From NCBI GenBank assembly GCA_016745215.1, contig CP050890.1, positions 5,084,001 through 5,148,000 on the forward strand: a DNA stretch of 64,000 nucleotides. The letters are read 5' to 3'. Positions 43,518 through 53,195 of the stretch are shown here, piece by piece. Both the position numbers and the translations under genes were made by a program. The notes under the pieces were generated by a model. It was given only the letters and a program-made list of their open reading frames with translations, did no database searches and was not told the origin of the DNA. Each line of letters starts with the position of its first letter. Within the stretch, counting starts at the first letter, position 1. The stretch comes from Thiohalocapsa sp. PB-PSB1. GTDB lineage: Bacteria > Pseudomonadota > Gammaproteobacteria > Chromatiales > Chromatiaceae.

Positions 43518-44476
43518 TAAAGGCCAGTCCCTTATGTTCGCGACAAACGAAATAACCTTTCCGGTCGGCAATCCCGAGCAGAAAGCTGCGCACGCAGAAG
43601 TTGCGATCCATGATCCAGACGTCATGTTCCCGCACCGTCGGCAACACATCTGCGAACAGCGAGTGCGCTTGGGCGTGACCGTCTTCGCAAGGAAACACAT
43701 CCGTGGCCATCTCCAACAACGGATCGTAAACGACCAGCGATTTTCCCGGCAAGGCTCCGGCCTTGGTCTCTCTGAGCACCTCCAAGCGATGCTCCGTGGC
43801 CTCGATGCAGTTGCCGTCAAGGACTTTGATCCGATAGCCGGGCAGCCAAGGTGCGCACTGTCCGCCCATCTGTTCGACGATCGCGGCCTGTTCCCGCGCC
43901 GTGTCTCGAACCAACGCCGCCGAGGTCGTACTTTCCAGGCCGTTGAGTTTGTTGTACACCGAGGTGATCGAAACCCCGATCGACTCGCCTTGCTCTTTGT
44001 AGGCGGCGTTTATGGATGGGTGGGTTTTGAAGACCACTGCGCTCATCAAATTGAAAATCGTTGAGAACAACAACTCCCGGGTCTATTGATCCACCGCCGT
44101 GCGCGCAAACCAGGCATCGAGCTTGCTGGGGCTGAGTACCCGTTCCAATAGGGCCTGAACCATCACCGGCACGGGCCTTTGTTCCATGAACCGCTGGAAG
44201 ATCTGGCTGAACATCATGACCTCTACCCCAAGAATACGATAAATGGGGTCGATGATCTCGGTTCGGCGGGTCTATGTCCAGTCCGCTCCGTTTCTCCACT
44301 GAAATTCGATGCGTTACGATGCGGTCAACCGCCACGCATATTATCTGCTGATTGTGTGGATAATTTCTGACCTTGAACGGGTTGGTCATCAGGACGTAGG
44401 CGTGCAGCGAGCAGCGTTCGCGCTCTAGCCCGATTTTCCCTGGCAATTTTGCCCATTTTTTGCTATAAAACACTGA

Positions 44477-46101
44477 TACTTGAGAGTGCCGAGTTTCTTC
44501 TATTAAAATCAAAAGGGCAAGAGTTATCCTGGAATCGCTTCCAAACCAACTGTCGGCGCGATCGAAACGCGCCGTTAAGGCCGAGTCAGGGCTAAGCGGC
44601 GGCGCCAAGTAGCTTAGATCGATCCGGATCGAGCCTTTCGATGATGAATTTCGCCAGAATAGACCTCTGGCTCCAATCCAGGAGAAATTCCGGTAGGCTG
44701 TGGCGTAACGCCAGGGTGACCACGCGTTCGGATGGTGCTAGACCAGGGCGGATTGTGCGCAACCAGGAGGCATAAGGATTGCCAAACCAGCCGCGGATGG
44801 CATGCTGCCAGGTACTGAGCCAACCCTTGGGCAATGCATCCAGCTTGGACGAAGACATGGTAGGCATGCAGCTTGCGCTTCACGGCTTGACGGTAAGCCG
44901 CCGTTTCTCGGTGCAGGTATTGATCCCCATTACGCCGTTTCAGTGGCTTCATCGCCTTCATCCAGAAATGGTAGTGGAATATCCCAAACACGTGGATCGC
45001 CTGCTTGAAGGTGACCTCGATCTTGAAACGCAGCCCATAGAGACGAATGATGTCGATGGCATCCAATGTGAGGTCTGTCGACATAAGGATGAAACGTCCT
45101 CGGTGCGGGTGAATCACAATGACGAAACGCACCAGCTGTCCGGCCGGTCGCCACAGCAGATCATGCACGGCATAGCGGAGTATGACCCCTTGTTCGTTAT
45201 ACACGGGGCTCGCTGCTTGCTCGTTCACCAGGCCCTCTTCGAACAACGAGCGCAGCTTGATCTTGCGGCCATATGTCCGCGGGCGCCCACGCCCACGAGG
45301 TTCTGTTGCGTCCTGAACGTAGGGCGTCCAAGCCACGGCATTCGAGCGCACGCGAACCACCAGATGATTGCCTTGCGCGAGCAGGCCCTTGACCATCTTC
45401 CGACACATGTCATAGCGATCGGCCACGAAGTAGTAGGATTGCTCCATGCCGAGCAGCCCGAGCAGAGCGATCATCTTGTCCATCAGCGTGCGCTTGTCTC
45501 GGTTCGTCTCCACAACGCCCTCATGAATCCGGGCAGTCAGTGGGAGCGCAAAGACGCTCTGTGCCGCCTGGATCAGAACCGCGACTGCCTGGAACGAATG
45601 GCCCATGATGTACTCGGGTTTGGTGTTCGACTCCGACTCCTGATGTAACGACTTCACTGCCGGCATCTTTCGGCCCTGCTTGCCGACCTTGATCCCATCG
45701 CCCACGAGCACCAACCGACCATTGACCTGAATCACCCCTGGGAACAGCTTCAGGACCACCTTGGTCCAGATTGCCAATAAGCGGTCCAGCTTCACTGCGC
45801 TGCTGTGAAAGCTGTCAAGCAGAGAATCGTAGCACTGCTCCTGCAGGCCAAGGGCGCGCACGATGCTCGTGACCCCGAGGTTGTCCGTGCGCACTGACAG
45901 ACCGGCGACGCTGACAACGAACCAAAAGAACGTCTGATCGCGGGAAAACGCTGGCCGTAGCAACGAAATGATCTCCCACCAATAGAACCACAATTGCATG
46001 ACAAACACCTCGAGTAGAGTCTACACAGGTGCTATAACTAGAGTCACTCAACACGATAACCAGATATGCCCTTTTGTTTTTGGTGTGTGAGTGCTGGCTC
46101 T
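44477..46101 (-). mobile_element. Insertion sequence with unassigned DDE transposase
   Basis: The borders are approximate: imperfect inverted repeats around TTGAGAGTGCCGAG (left) and TTTAGAGCCAGCACTC (right, read inward), both leading into AAAA(T)CAAAAGGGCA. I could not fix a target duplication. It lies between the RAYT 3 remnant and the IS1634 relic. Confidence 0.6.
44592..46008 (-). pseudogene. DDE transposase with a C-terminal frameshift
   Basis: The 440-odd residue protein (MQLWFYWWEIISLLRPAFSR...) has LVLVGDGIKVGKQGRKM near residue 105, FVADRYDMCRKMVKG near 205 and the C-terminal IIRLYGLRFKIEVTFKQAIH near 350, typical of IS4-superfamily DDE enzymes. Near 44775 the natural C-terminus (SWLRTIRPGLAPSERVVTLA ... 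DRSKLLGAAA) continues in a different frame. One indel therefore separates it from an intact gene. Family within IS4/IS701 not assigned. Confidence 0.72.
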
Positions 46102-47019
46102 AAACGAAAGGGACAGCTTTGATGTCACGTGAGAGGACTATAGATCCTTCCGGAATGTCTACCCATTGGTTTATCGATATGACGGACATCGGCAGCAGCA
46201 ACCCCGCCACGACCGTATTTTCACTTGCACGGATGGGGCTGCTTCAAGGAACAGATTGCTGCCAGATTGCTGGAGAACTCGGTACTCTCAAGAATTTTAC
46301 TCAAGCGCGAACTGCCACCATCCATCACCCAGGCCGGCATAGGTCGTGATAGGAACTTGCAGTAGCTCTAAGACTTGCTTGCGCAAGTCGCTCAGTCCTT
46401 TGAGCGTAGTCTGCACCACCTTGCCGGAACGTTCGATGGTTGCCAGATGGACGCCGTGAAACGAGTCCACGATGGTGCGCCAGGTCGGTTTCTTCGTTTG
46501 CATTCCGGCCGGCCGCAGGGGGAGACGTTCGATTTGCTGTTCTTGCATCTGCAAACGGATACGACGTTCGATCAGACTGATCAACATCAGCGCGATGACA
46601 TACAGGCACAACATGGCCTCAACAGGTTGCGGAGTCTTCAGAAACATCGGTGCGACTTTGAGCACGGATTTTTTCGTGCTGAAGCGTTTTTCCAGAGATG
46701 ACTGCTACCTGTCGGTGCGCAGCACCTCCACTGCAGGCAAGTCAGTGTTGTCGGTCAGCGGGAACAGCCCATCGGTGCGCGCGGCCCGAGCAATCGCCTT
46801 CTCATCGCGTTGCCACTGCACTCGGTAGTGAACCTGTTCGACCTCCTCGTAGCGGGTGTTGGGGCCAGGTCGGCCACGCCCGACCTGCACCCGTTCGGTC
46901 TTATTAACTTCATCAAGCGTCACCGACAAGTACTCAACCACCCCTTGGGTGGCTTTCTGCAATGCCGCCTCGATCTGTTCGCGGGTCTTCAGCGAGCGCT
47001 GATTCGCGCCGGATGCGAT

Positions 47020-47356
47020 GGGTGCTGTTTTATTAAGATGTTCACCTATTCATTTAGGATGAAGTTCGATTCACCGCAGAGAACGCAGAGAAGAGGATGC
47101 AATCGCTTTGGCCTTTCTGCGCACTCTGTGTCTCTGCGGTGAATCCTTATATGCTTTGATGCCTCCCTTCTCCCGGGAAAGGCGCAGCGCTCGCGTCCGA
47201 TCCGCTGGCATCACCTGCCGGGTCGCCCGCAAGCGGGCTCCTACGCCGATCGGCTCCCACGGCTGGTAAAGGTCCGCTTGTGGGCGAGGCACCTTGGCCC
47301 CTCTGCGTACTCTGCGTCTCTGCGGTGAATCCTTACATTCTTTGAAGGCAGCACCC
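47020..47356. mobile_element. MITE-3, complete copy with eight-base duplication
   Basis: The 337-base element starts GGGTGCTG and ends CAGCACCC, flanked by GATGCGAT at 47012-47019 and 47357-47364. Internally it has TTCACCGCAGAGAACGCAG facing CTCTGCGTCTCTGCGGTGAA and a segment with the GCCCGCAAGCGGGCTCCTAC REP sequence. It lies inside the IS1634 transposase. Related copies are at 13647, 52172, 61152 and 61438. Confidence 0.88.
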
Positions 47357-47512
47357 GATGCGATCTTCTCTAACGCCTACTCCACCTTGACCATGCGCTG
47401 TTTTCAGATTGCGCGGCACCACCCTGATGTAACGACCGCCGTGCTCGGCGATGATCTCGAAGTTCTCCTCGGAGCACAGCTGGCTGTCGGCCACGTAGAT
47501 GAACTCCTCCTT

Positions 47513-47692
<180 letters not shown>

Positions 47693-47884
47693 ATCATGCA
47701 ACCAATATAGCGGTGTTGTCGACACCATAATGTTCATGATCATCGTGCACAAGACCTGCGCTGGGGCGATTTCCGCGCCGCTGTGGTTCGGCACGAACTT
47801 GTCGAATAAGCGCGCAAGCTCAAACCCTTCCATGTCGTATTTCACGAGTGGCAGGATTTCCACTGACTTGATTTTGGTGTCCAT

Positions 47885-48177
47885 CGTACGTTCAAACCTC
47901 TCTGACGGATAGAGGTTCGCAATCTGCCTACGTTTGATGGGATTGTCTCGCTGGATTCGTCTATGCCCACATCATGGTTTTCAATCCTAGTACCCGATGG
48001 CCTCGTTCTCGGGTACTGTGCCAGCTCCTGAACTGGTACTCTTTCTCGCTTGCGAAGTCTCGCGACGAGGCTCGCGCAGAATGTTAGGAGCCACGATAAT
48101 TTTCTTTTTTTTGGCCGTGGTTGGCATCCGAACCTTGTATTCGCGTGCCGACGTCAAATGCCACTCCAACCTACTCC
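47885..48177. other. Gap between IS1634 relic and pstS
   Basis: About 290 bases hold a possible 60-codon leftward frame (47987-48169, containing MPTTAKKKKIIVAPNILREP) that I cannot support as a gene. No pstC, pstA or pstB remnant is visible here. Nothing else is recognised. Confidence 0.4.
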
Positions 48178-49269
48178 TTATTCCTTTACCAGATTGCGGA
48201 CCCGATCCGAAACAAGATTGGAAAAGCGAATATAGCCAAGCTGTTCGCTGACCTGCTGCCCCGGACCCAATGCATAGTCGATCACATCCAGCAATGCCTG
48301 GCGTTTGGCCGGATCATCGGCCTGATTGCGGAACAACAGCCAGGATACGGCGATGATCGGATAAGAGCCATCGCCGTCAGGGTCGGCAATGGCATTCGGG
48401 TCCGTGGTGATCGCGTCCAGCGCCGCTTCAAAGCTGGCACGGCCCGGCGCCACCAAGTTGCCGGCGCGGTTTTGCAATGCCGCCATGGACATGCCCGTCA
48501 AATAACCATAGGCATATTGTACATAGCCGATGGAGCCGGGGATCGCACGCACAAAAGCGGCCACGCCGTCATTGCCCTTACCTCGGATCAATGCGCCGCG
48601 CTGCTTCAGGGAATTTGGCCAATTCGGCGACATGGTGACGCCAATGGTCTGTGCAAACTCCGAGCTTGCCTGGCTCAGATGCTGGGTCAGATGAAACGTT
48701 GTGCCGCTCCCATCACCGCGCACGACCAGGGTGATCGGATCGTCCGGTAACGCCACGTCAGGATTATCGGCAACGATCGGCGCATCGTTCCAGCGCTGGA
48801 TGCGGCCAGTCAGGATGCCGATGACGGACGCCCGCGACAAGTTCAGATCGGCAATGCCGTCGAGATGATAAACCAGCACAATGGCACCGGCGGTCATCGG
48901 CACCTGACGGACTCCGCCGGGCACCTGCGCCTGTTGCTGCTTGTCGAGGCGTACATCCGAGCCGGCAAAGTCGACGCGACCTCCGATCAGATCCTTGATG
49001 CCGCCGGCACTGCTGGTGCTCTGATAATCGACGCGAATAGTCGGATGCAGTTTGTAATAGTCGCGAAACCAGCGTAAATAAAGCGGCGCCGGAAAGCTGG
49101 CGCCGTCGCCGATCAGTTTGATCGGCGCGCGATTTGTGCTGTTTGCGCCATTTTCTAATCCGACCTCCGGCGTGGCGCCAGCAGCGACAGCGACAAACCC
49201 GAACAGCTGGACAGCGAGCAATGCCCCCGTCAACAGAGACAATAACTGGCCCATTGGATTCATACGCAT
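48178..49269 (-). CDS. pstS: Phosphate ABC transporter substrate-binding protein PstS
   Basis: The 363-residue periplasmic protein starts with a signal peptide (LLSLLTGALLAVQLFGFVAV). The family motifs are LIGDGASFPAPLYLRWF near residue 50, YQSTSSAGGIKDLIGGRVDFAGSD near 82 (phosphate-binding loop), and VVRGDGSGTTFHLTQ near 187. GGAG precedes the ATG at 49269. The rest of the Pst system usually follows pstS directly, but here the downstream DNA is transposon remnants, so this gene is an orphan in the window. Confidence 0.92.
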   Translation of the reverse strand: MRMNPMGQLLSLLTGALLAVQLFGFVAVAAGATPEVGLENGANSTNRAPIKLIGDGASFPAPLYLRWFRDYYKLHPTIRVDYQSTSSAGGIKDLIGGRVDFAGSDVRLDKQQQAQVPGGVRQVPMTAGAIVLVYHLDGIADLNLSRASVIGILTGRIQRWNDAPIVADNPDVALPDDPITLVVRGDGSGTTFHLTQHLSQASSEFAQTIGVTMSPNWPNSLKQRGALIRGKGNDGVAAFVRAIPGSIGYVQYAYGYLTGMSMAALQNRAGNLVAPGRASFEAALDAITTDPNAIADPDGDGSYPIIAVSWLLFRNQADDPAKRQALLDVIDYALGPGQQVSEQLGYIRFSNLVSDRVRNLVKE

Positions 49270-49472
49270 GCTTTTTGCTCCACTTGTAACTCGGGCAATT
49301 TCTGTCGCGTGCCCGGCAATCGCTCTAGGTCTTGTTCGCAATTCAATCGAATGTGTTAAAGATCCTAGCTTACAGCTTCGCCATGCGGGCTTTGCAAGCG
49401 TTGCCGAGATCTCGACCAACAGCGTATCTATAAACCCGATCATTGCATCGCGAAACACAGGATACGGATCGC

Positions 49473-50450
49473 TCAGCGACGCGTCTGCTTGGCGGCAACC
49501 GGCACGCCGGGTAACAATAACGCCAGCAGCCCCAGGATCAAGGTGGTGCCGAGCAAGAACAGATGCAGATTCACGGCACCGGTCAGCGCGTCTGTCGCAT
49601 GCACGCCAAAGGGCAGCATGGCTGCAACCGTCGCCAATTCATAGGAACCGGCACCGGCGATGCCGTGAAACGGCAACACACTGGACAATTCAGCCCCCAG
49701 CACACCGGCCAATACTTTCCAAAACGCCACCGGCACGAAATATTGCAACACCGCGGCAAAGGCCATCAATTTCAGCAGCCAACATAACGCGGTCCATACA
49801 TACAGCCGACCAATGAGTTGTGGGCGCGCCGGACCGGAGTCGGCGACAAAGCGCAGGATGCTCCATAGACGTCCGCTACCGCCTGGTTTGGCGGCGGCAT
49901 AACCGATCAGCAACGCGGTCACCGGCAGCAATGCGATCCAGGCCAAAGCCGCCACCGACCAGAACCAGGCAGGGTCGCGCAGCCACAATACCAGCAATCC
50001 GGCCAGGCCCAACACATGCAGATCCAGCAATCTGATCCACAGCAACGACGCCCCGGCGGCAAGAAAACCATGCCCGAAGTAGCGCCGCATCAACCATGGA
50101 AAGACCACCTCGCCGGCGCGCATCGGCAACAAATTGTTCGCGGTGTTGTGCAAAACAGACAAACGCAAAACCAACATGAAATGCCCGCGCATCGGGTCGC
50201 CGAAGAAATCATAGACACGCAGCCCGCGCAAGCCATAGCTCAACGCGGTGAGCACAAAAGCGATCAGCAACAACCAGGGCGACAGGGTGCGCCAGGGCGT
50301 CAGAAGCGTCGCCCAGCCGACGCTCTTATCGACGGCAATCAACAGCCCGACGAGCAATACCGAGCCTATCAGCCAGTCCCGTGCCCGGGCGAATCGGGAC
50401 AATTGCGCCACCAGCAAGCGCACAGGCCGAAGCGGCTGTCGATTAGCCAT
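49473..50450 (-). CDS. Lysylphosphatidylglycerol synthase TM-region (UPF0104) protein
   Basis: The 325-residue protein has about eight membrane segments. It carries the UPF0104/LPG_synthase_TM pattern, including SYGLRGLRVYDFF near residue 55, NNLLPMRAGEVVFPWLM near 87 and GAELSSVLPFHGIAGAGSYE near 258. The family includes the flippase domain of MprF and proteins linked to lipid or glycan export. Its start overlaps the acyltransferase stop by eight bases, so they are translationally coupled and probably work on the same envelope lipid. Confidence 0.8.
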   Translation of the reverse strand: MANRQPLRPVRLLVAQLSRFARARDWLIGSVLLVGLLIAVDKSVGWATLLTPWRTLSPWLLLIAFVLTALSYGLRGLRVYDFFGDPMRGHFMLVLRLSVLHNTANNLLPMRAGEVVFPWLMRRYFGHGFLAAGASLLWIRLLDLHVLGLAGLLVLWLRDPAWFWSVAALAWIALLPVTALLIGYAAAKPGGSGRLWSILRFVADSGPARPQLIGRLYVWTALCWLLKLMAFAAVLQYFVPVAFWKVLAGVLGAELSSVLPFHGIAGAGSYELATVAAMLPFGVHATDALTGAVNLHLFLLGTTLILGLLALLLPGVPVAAKQTRR

Positions 50451-51429
50451 GTTGCCCCCGTTGTCGAGCGATCTTGGCCTGCTGCCGACGCCGCGCATCG
50501 CGCCGACGTCGACGCGCGGATTCCGGATACAACGGCGACTCCCCGACGGGCCGGGTCTTGAAGCGCCGATGCACCCAAAAATACTGCGCCGGCATGCTGC
50601 GCAGGCGCGCCTCGATGACATGGTTCATGCGCGCCGTATCGGCGCTCGGGTCGCCGCTCGGAAAATTCTCCAGCGGCGGATCGAAGATCAACTCCAGGCC
50701 CGCACCATGGGGCAAAAAGCGCGCAAAGGTCGGAATCACCACCGCGTCGGCTAGCCGGGCGATGCGCCCGAGCATCGGTACCGTCGCCGCCGGGATGCCG
50801 CAAAACGGCGCAAACAATCCGCGCATGCGGCCCGGATCTTGATCCGGCAAATAGAAAAACGGCGTGCCGCGCTTCATCTCGCGAATCAGGGTGCGCAGAT
50901 CGTCCTGTCGCTCCACCGCAATGCTGCCAAAGCGCGTGCGCCCATGACGGACTACAGCATCGATCACCGGGCTGCGGATGCGCTGATACATATACATACC
51001 CGGATGCACCATGGCGGTGAACCCGGTGCCACCAAGTTCAAGCCCCATAAAATGCGGCACCAAGACGATCACCGGCCGCCGTTGCGCAACACAGCGGTCT
51101 ATGAACTCGCGATTGCGAATGGAGACAATGCGCCGCAACCGCTGCACCGGCGCCACCCAACTCAGCCCCTGGCAGACCGCCGCCTGGCCCAGCCAGCCGA
51201 AATGCTCGCGCACGACCCGCTCGCGCTCCGACTCGGAATATTCCGGCAGACAGATCCGCAGATTGATCCTGGCCACATTGCGACGGTCGCGGGCAACCAC
51301 ATAGCCCAACCGGCCCAGACCCTGCCCCAAGGCCGCCTGCCAGCGAAACGGCAATAACGCGAGCAGACAAAACAGCCCGACCATGGACCAGGCCGGCCAG
51401 TATCGCGGACCGAGCAGCGGCATGGACAC
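50443..51429 (-). CDS. LpxL/HtrB-type lysophospholipid or lipid A acyltransferase
   Basis: The 328-residue protein belongs to the lauroyl/myristoyl acyltransferase family. It has the H(x4)E/D catalytic pair in VPHFMGLELGG near residue 124, FYLPDQDPGR near residue 191 and the terminal ARMNHVIEARLRSMPAQYFWVHRRFKTRP pattern. One N-terminal membrane segment precedes the catalytic domain. It could acylate lipid A or an aryl polyene/other lipid; the coupled UPF0104 gene suggests envelope lipid processing. A C-terminal Arg-rich tail (RRRRRDARRRQQAK) is unusual. Confidence 0.88.
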   Translation of the reverse strand: MSMPLLGPRYWPAWSMVGLFCLLALLPFRWQAALGQGLGRLGYVVARDRRNVARINLRICLPEYSESERERVVREHFGWLGQAAVCQGLSWVAPVQRLRRIVSIRNREFIDRCVAQRRPVIVLVPHFMGLELGGTGFTAMVHPGMYMYQRIRSPVIDAVVRHGRTRFGSIAVERQDDLRTLIREMKRGTPFFYLPDQDPGRMRGLFAPFCGIPAATVPMLGRIARLADAVVIPTFARFLPHGAGLELIFDPPLENFPSGDPSADTARMNHVIEARLRSMPAQYFWVHRRFKTRPVGESPLYPESARRRRRDARRRQQAKIARQRGQHG

Positions 51430-51456
51430 TAGCGCACACCCAATCGCTGACGCCGG

Positions 51457-51906
51457 CTATTCAAAAACAGCCTGCTCGATACGGCGCACAAAAGCCAACC
51501 GCGCAAGCTGATGCAGAACATCCCGAAACCCCGGTTGATGGGTATTGCCCAGCACCAGCCATTGCGCCTCGGAACAACCGATGCGCCCGGGCGAGCCGGC
51601 CATGACCCGCGCCGATGGATCGATGGCAAGCACCTCGTCCAGGGCCTGCTGATGGTTTGGAATACAGTATTCATAGTCGACAGCACGCTTGCCATCCTGT
51701 GGGCCGATCAGGCCATGCTCGTCGAGCGCGGCGAGATCGAAACCAATGACGGCAGATGCCGGAGTCGGTGCTGGTGTCGATAATGGCATCGCTATCGGCA
51801 TGGTTTGATCGCCCGACTCCGCCACTGCAACTCGGTGTTGGATCGATAAGGCCGCCACGTGCAACAGCAGCAAGACTGCGGCAGGCAAGCCAAGCATGGA
51901 TTGCAT
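51457..51906 (-). CDS. Exported hypothetical protein
   Basis: The 149-residue product has a signal peptide (MLGLPAAVLLLLHVAALSIQ), then a Pro/Thr-rich linker (MPLSTPAPTPAS) and a globular part with two cysteines (YEYCIPN and GRIGCSEAQW). I do not recognise the family. AAGG precedes the ATG at 51906. It lies 27 bases upstream of the acyltransferase gene and probably leads that operon. Confidence 0.65.
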   Translation of the reverse strand: MQSMLGLPAAVLLLLHVAALSIQHRVAVAESGDQTMPIAMPLSTPAPTPASAVIGFDLAALDEHGLIGPQDGKRAVDYEYCIPNHQQALDEVLAIDPSARVMAGSPGRIGCSEAQWLVLGNTHQPGFRDVLHQLARLAFVRRIEQAVFE

Positions 51907-52171
51907 CGATAAACACCTTCATTGATTGATTCGACTGGACAACTGGTTACTGTTTATTCCCAAACATCCGCTATCATGGCACCTACTGGTCAATGCCGGT
52001 ACTACATCCCTGCCGATCAATCAATAAAGCTATCAGTTCCGTCGACAGACAACAAGGACGGATGGGTGCAACCCGCCCAACGCGACTTGATTCGGAATCA
52101 GGATGGAAATCGAAAAGACATGACATCAGGGCATGAGAAACCTGAGGTTTACTGGGTACTGCCCTCACTCG

Positions 52172-52312
52172 ATGCTGCCTTTAAAGAATGGAACGATTCA
52201 CCGCACAGACGTAGAAGGGTCAAGGCGAATGCATTCCTGTTCTCTGCGTCTCCGCGGTGAATCAAACTTCATCCTGGGTGAAGATGATGAACATTTTATC
52301 AAGGCAGCGTCC
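52172..52312. repeat. MITE-3 family, short copy
   Basis: GCTGCCTTTAAAGAATGGAA at the left and TTTTATCAAGGCAGCG at the right are MITE-3 ends around the TTCACCGCACAGACG / CTCTGCGTCTCCGCGGTGAA core. About 140 bases, no gene. No target duplication is evident. The preceding 51907-52171 shows nothing recognisable. Confidence 0.65.
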
Positions 52313-52372
52313 TCCGTCGGCAAGGCCCTGTGCCTTGCCTTGCGTCCGACGTGCCAGCGTCATCGGTCTATT

Positions 52373-52422
52373 CGCCCGCAAGCGGGCTCCTACGGCGGCT
52401 TGTAGGAGCCCGCTTGCGGGCG
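52373..52422. repeat. REP hairpin (GCCCGCAAGCGGGCTCCTAC)
   Basis: Two perfectly complementary 21-base arms are separated by eight bases. The arm sequence is the widespread gammaproteobacterial REP type, also found singly near 47228 and 61503 inside MITE-3 copies. Confidence 0.85.
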
Positions 52423-52479
52423 ACGCGCCGGCTACACGACAAGCATCGACCACGGGAAAACCGCCCAAATGCCAGAGCC

Positions 52480-52605
52480 GTTTCGTGGCCATACCTCAGC
52501 CCTTGATCCCGTTCTCGGCGTTGGCCTGCCGGGCTGCTCGTTCAGCATGCGCATAAACCAGGACAGGTCGTGCAGACGCGCCCGGTACGTCTCCGAGTAC
52601 CCCGG
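52480..52605 (-). pseudogene. RAYT-like transposase fragment
   Basis: Reading leftward, YRARLHDLSWFMRMLNE and, after a frameshift, RQANAENGIKG match the middle of large Y1-type transposases of the RAYT relatives. Only about 40 residues survive. Flanking sequence to 52869 has no recognised gene. Confidence 0.5.
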
Positions 52606-52869
52606 ACAGATGCCGCATCACCAACAGCGGCCCCGAAAACAGCCCGGGCGCAGCGGGCGAGCTGGCCTGCGCTGCAAGACTCGCTCTAAGAAATCCGCGT
52701 GTTTCCGCGCTTTTGCGGCGAAAAATTGCCCCGGAAAGCGCGGAGTGCAGGTTGCGCTGTTCATACGACCGGGACAGCCTGTTGATTTCGATCCCAGGGT
52801 ATGATCGAAGAAATCGACCAGCAGTCGCAGCTTGATGCCCATCGCTTTCAGGCCATTCAGCAGCAAGGC

Positions 52870-53158
52870 TTCTGTGTAGTTGGGCTCGTGTATTCTAGGG
52901 CAATGTTCAACGGAGCGCTGGGCTCAGCTCTGGGATATGGTTGATGAGTTCGGCGCACAGCCTTGTCAAGGTCGCTGTCCAGCGGCCGACCGAGGGCAGC
53001 GTTGATGGCATGGGCGCAGGTCATCAGGAAATGCCGGCCGATCAGAAAGCCGGCGCCGACCGATGCACGGTCGTTGGTCGGCTGTCGCCACCGCACGATG
53101 GTGCAAGAATGCGGGCCAGCGCCGCGGCTGCGCTCCCGACTTTGTTGTCGGCATTCAT
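52870..53158 (-). pseudogene. Trypsin-like serine protease, N-terminal fragment
   Basis: From ATG 53158 (MNADNKVGSAAAALARILAP) the frame shifts near 53090 and continues ASVGAGFLIGRHFLMTCAHA with INAALGRPLDSDLDKA, the catalytic-histidine region (TCAH) of the trypsin domain found at the N-terminus of bacterial conflict-system proteins. Homology stops at about 52950. The rest of the protein, including the catalytic Asp and Ser, is missing. It lies 37 bases downstream of a Trypco1 gene. Confidence 0.68.
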
Positions 53159-53195
53159 TGCCAGCTGCGGGTCGCCAACTGCTTACAGGTCAGTC

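Larger units (their letters stand above)
40870..44217 (-). pseudogene. IS4-family transposase, interrupted by IS701 and an amber codon
   Basis: The gene starts at ATG 44217 (MMFSQIFQRFMEQRPVPVMV). A TAG stands at codon 45 (44083-44085), after which SAVVFKTHPSINAAYKEQGE and IKVLDGNCIEATEHRLEVLR continue. The IS701 element interrupts at HKGLAFS, and the gene resumes as MQSPWRKIGSTESG with the C-terminal DDE segment ADMYRKRWRIETMFQELE. Joining the sides minus the four-base duplication restores the frame. Confidence 0.88.
40852..44385 (-). mobile_element. IS4-type insertion sequence carrying a nested IS701 element
   Basis: Ends CCAACCCTTTCAAGG and its near complement (CCTTGAACGGGTTGG) are flanked by a duplication of at least nine bases, TCATCAGGA (40843-40851 and 44386-44394). 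The exact length is ambiguous because adjoining bases also match. It carries one transposase gene, now broken by an IS701-type element and an amber codon. Without the nested element it is about 1.56 kb. Confidence 0.82.
40599..44445 (-). pseudogene. RAYT transposase 3, split by an IS4-type element
   Basis: The N-terminal side (ERERCSLHAYVLMTN) is at 44386-44430 and the C-terminal side (MTNHLYLLLTPEQADRVPQV ... QRYIELNPVRAGMVANPADY) is at 40599-40851. The break falls inside the HUH motif MTNH, where the IS4-type element inserted. The C-terminal piece also has a TGA in place of a Trp codon (GTL-stop-DGRYKSSL). The far N-terminus is missing, replaced by the element at about 44477. Confidence 0.8.

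Noticed and set aside
46119..46349. A 76-codon frame between the unassigned IS and IS1634
   Set aside because: No ribosome binding site, no resemblance to known families, and it overlaps the end of the IS1634 relic.
47987..48169. A 60-codon lysine-rich frame downstream of pstS
   Set aside because: Composition is odd and no start signal or relative was recognised; listed as gap sequence.
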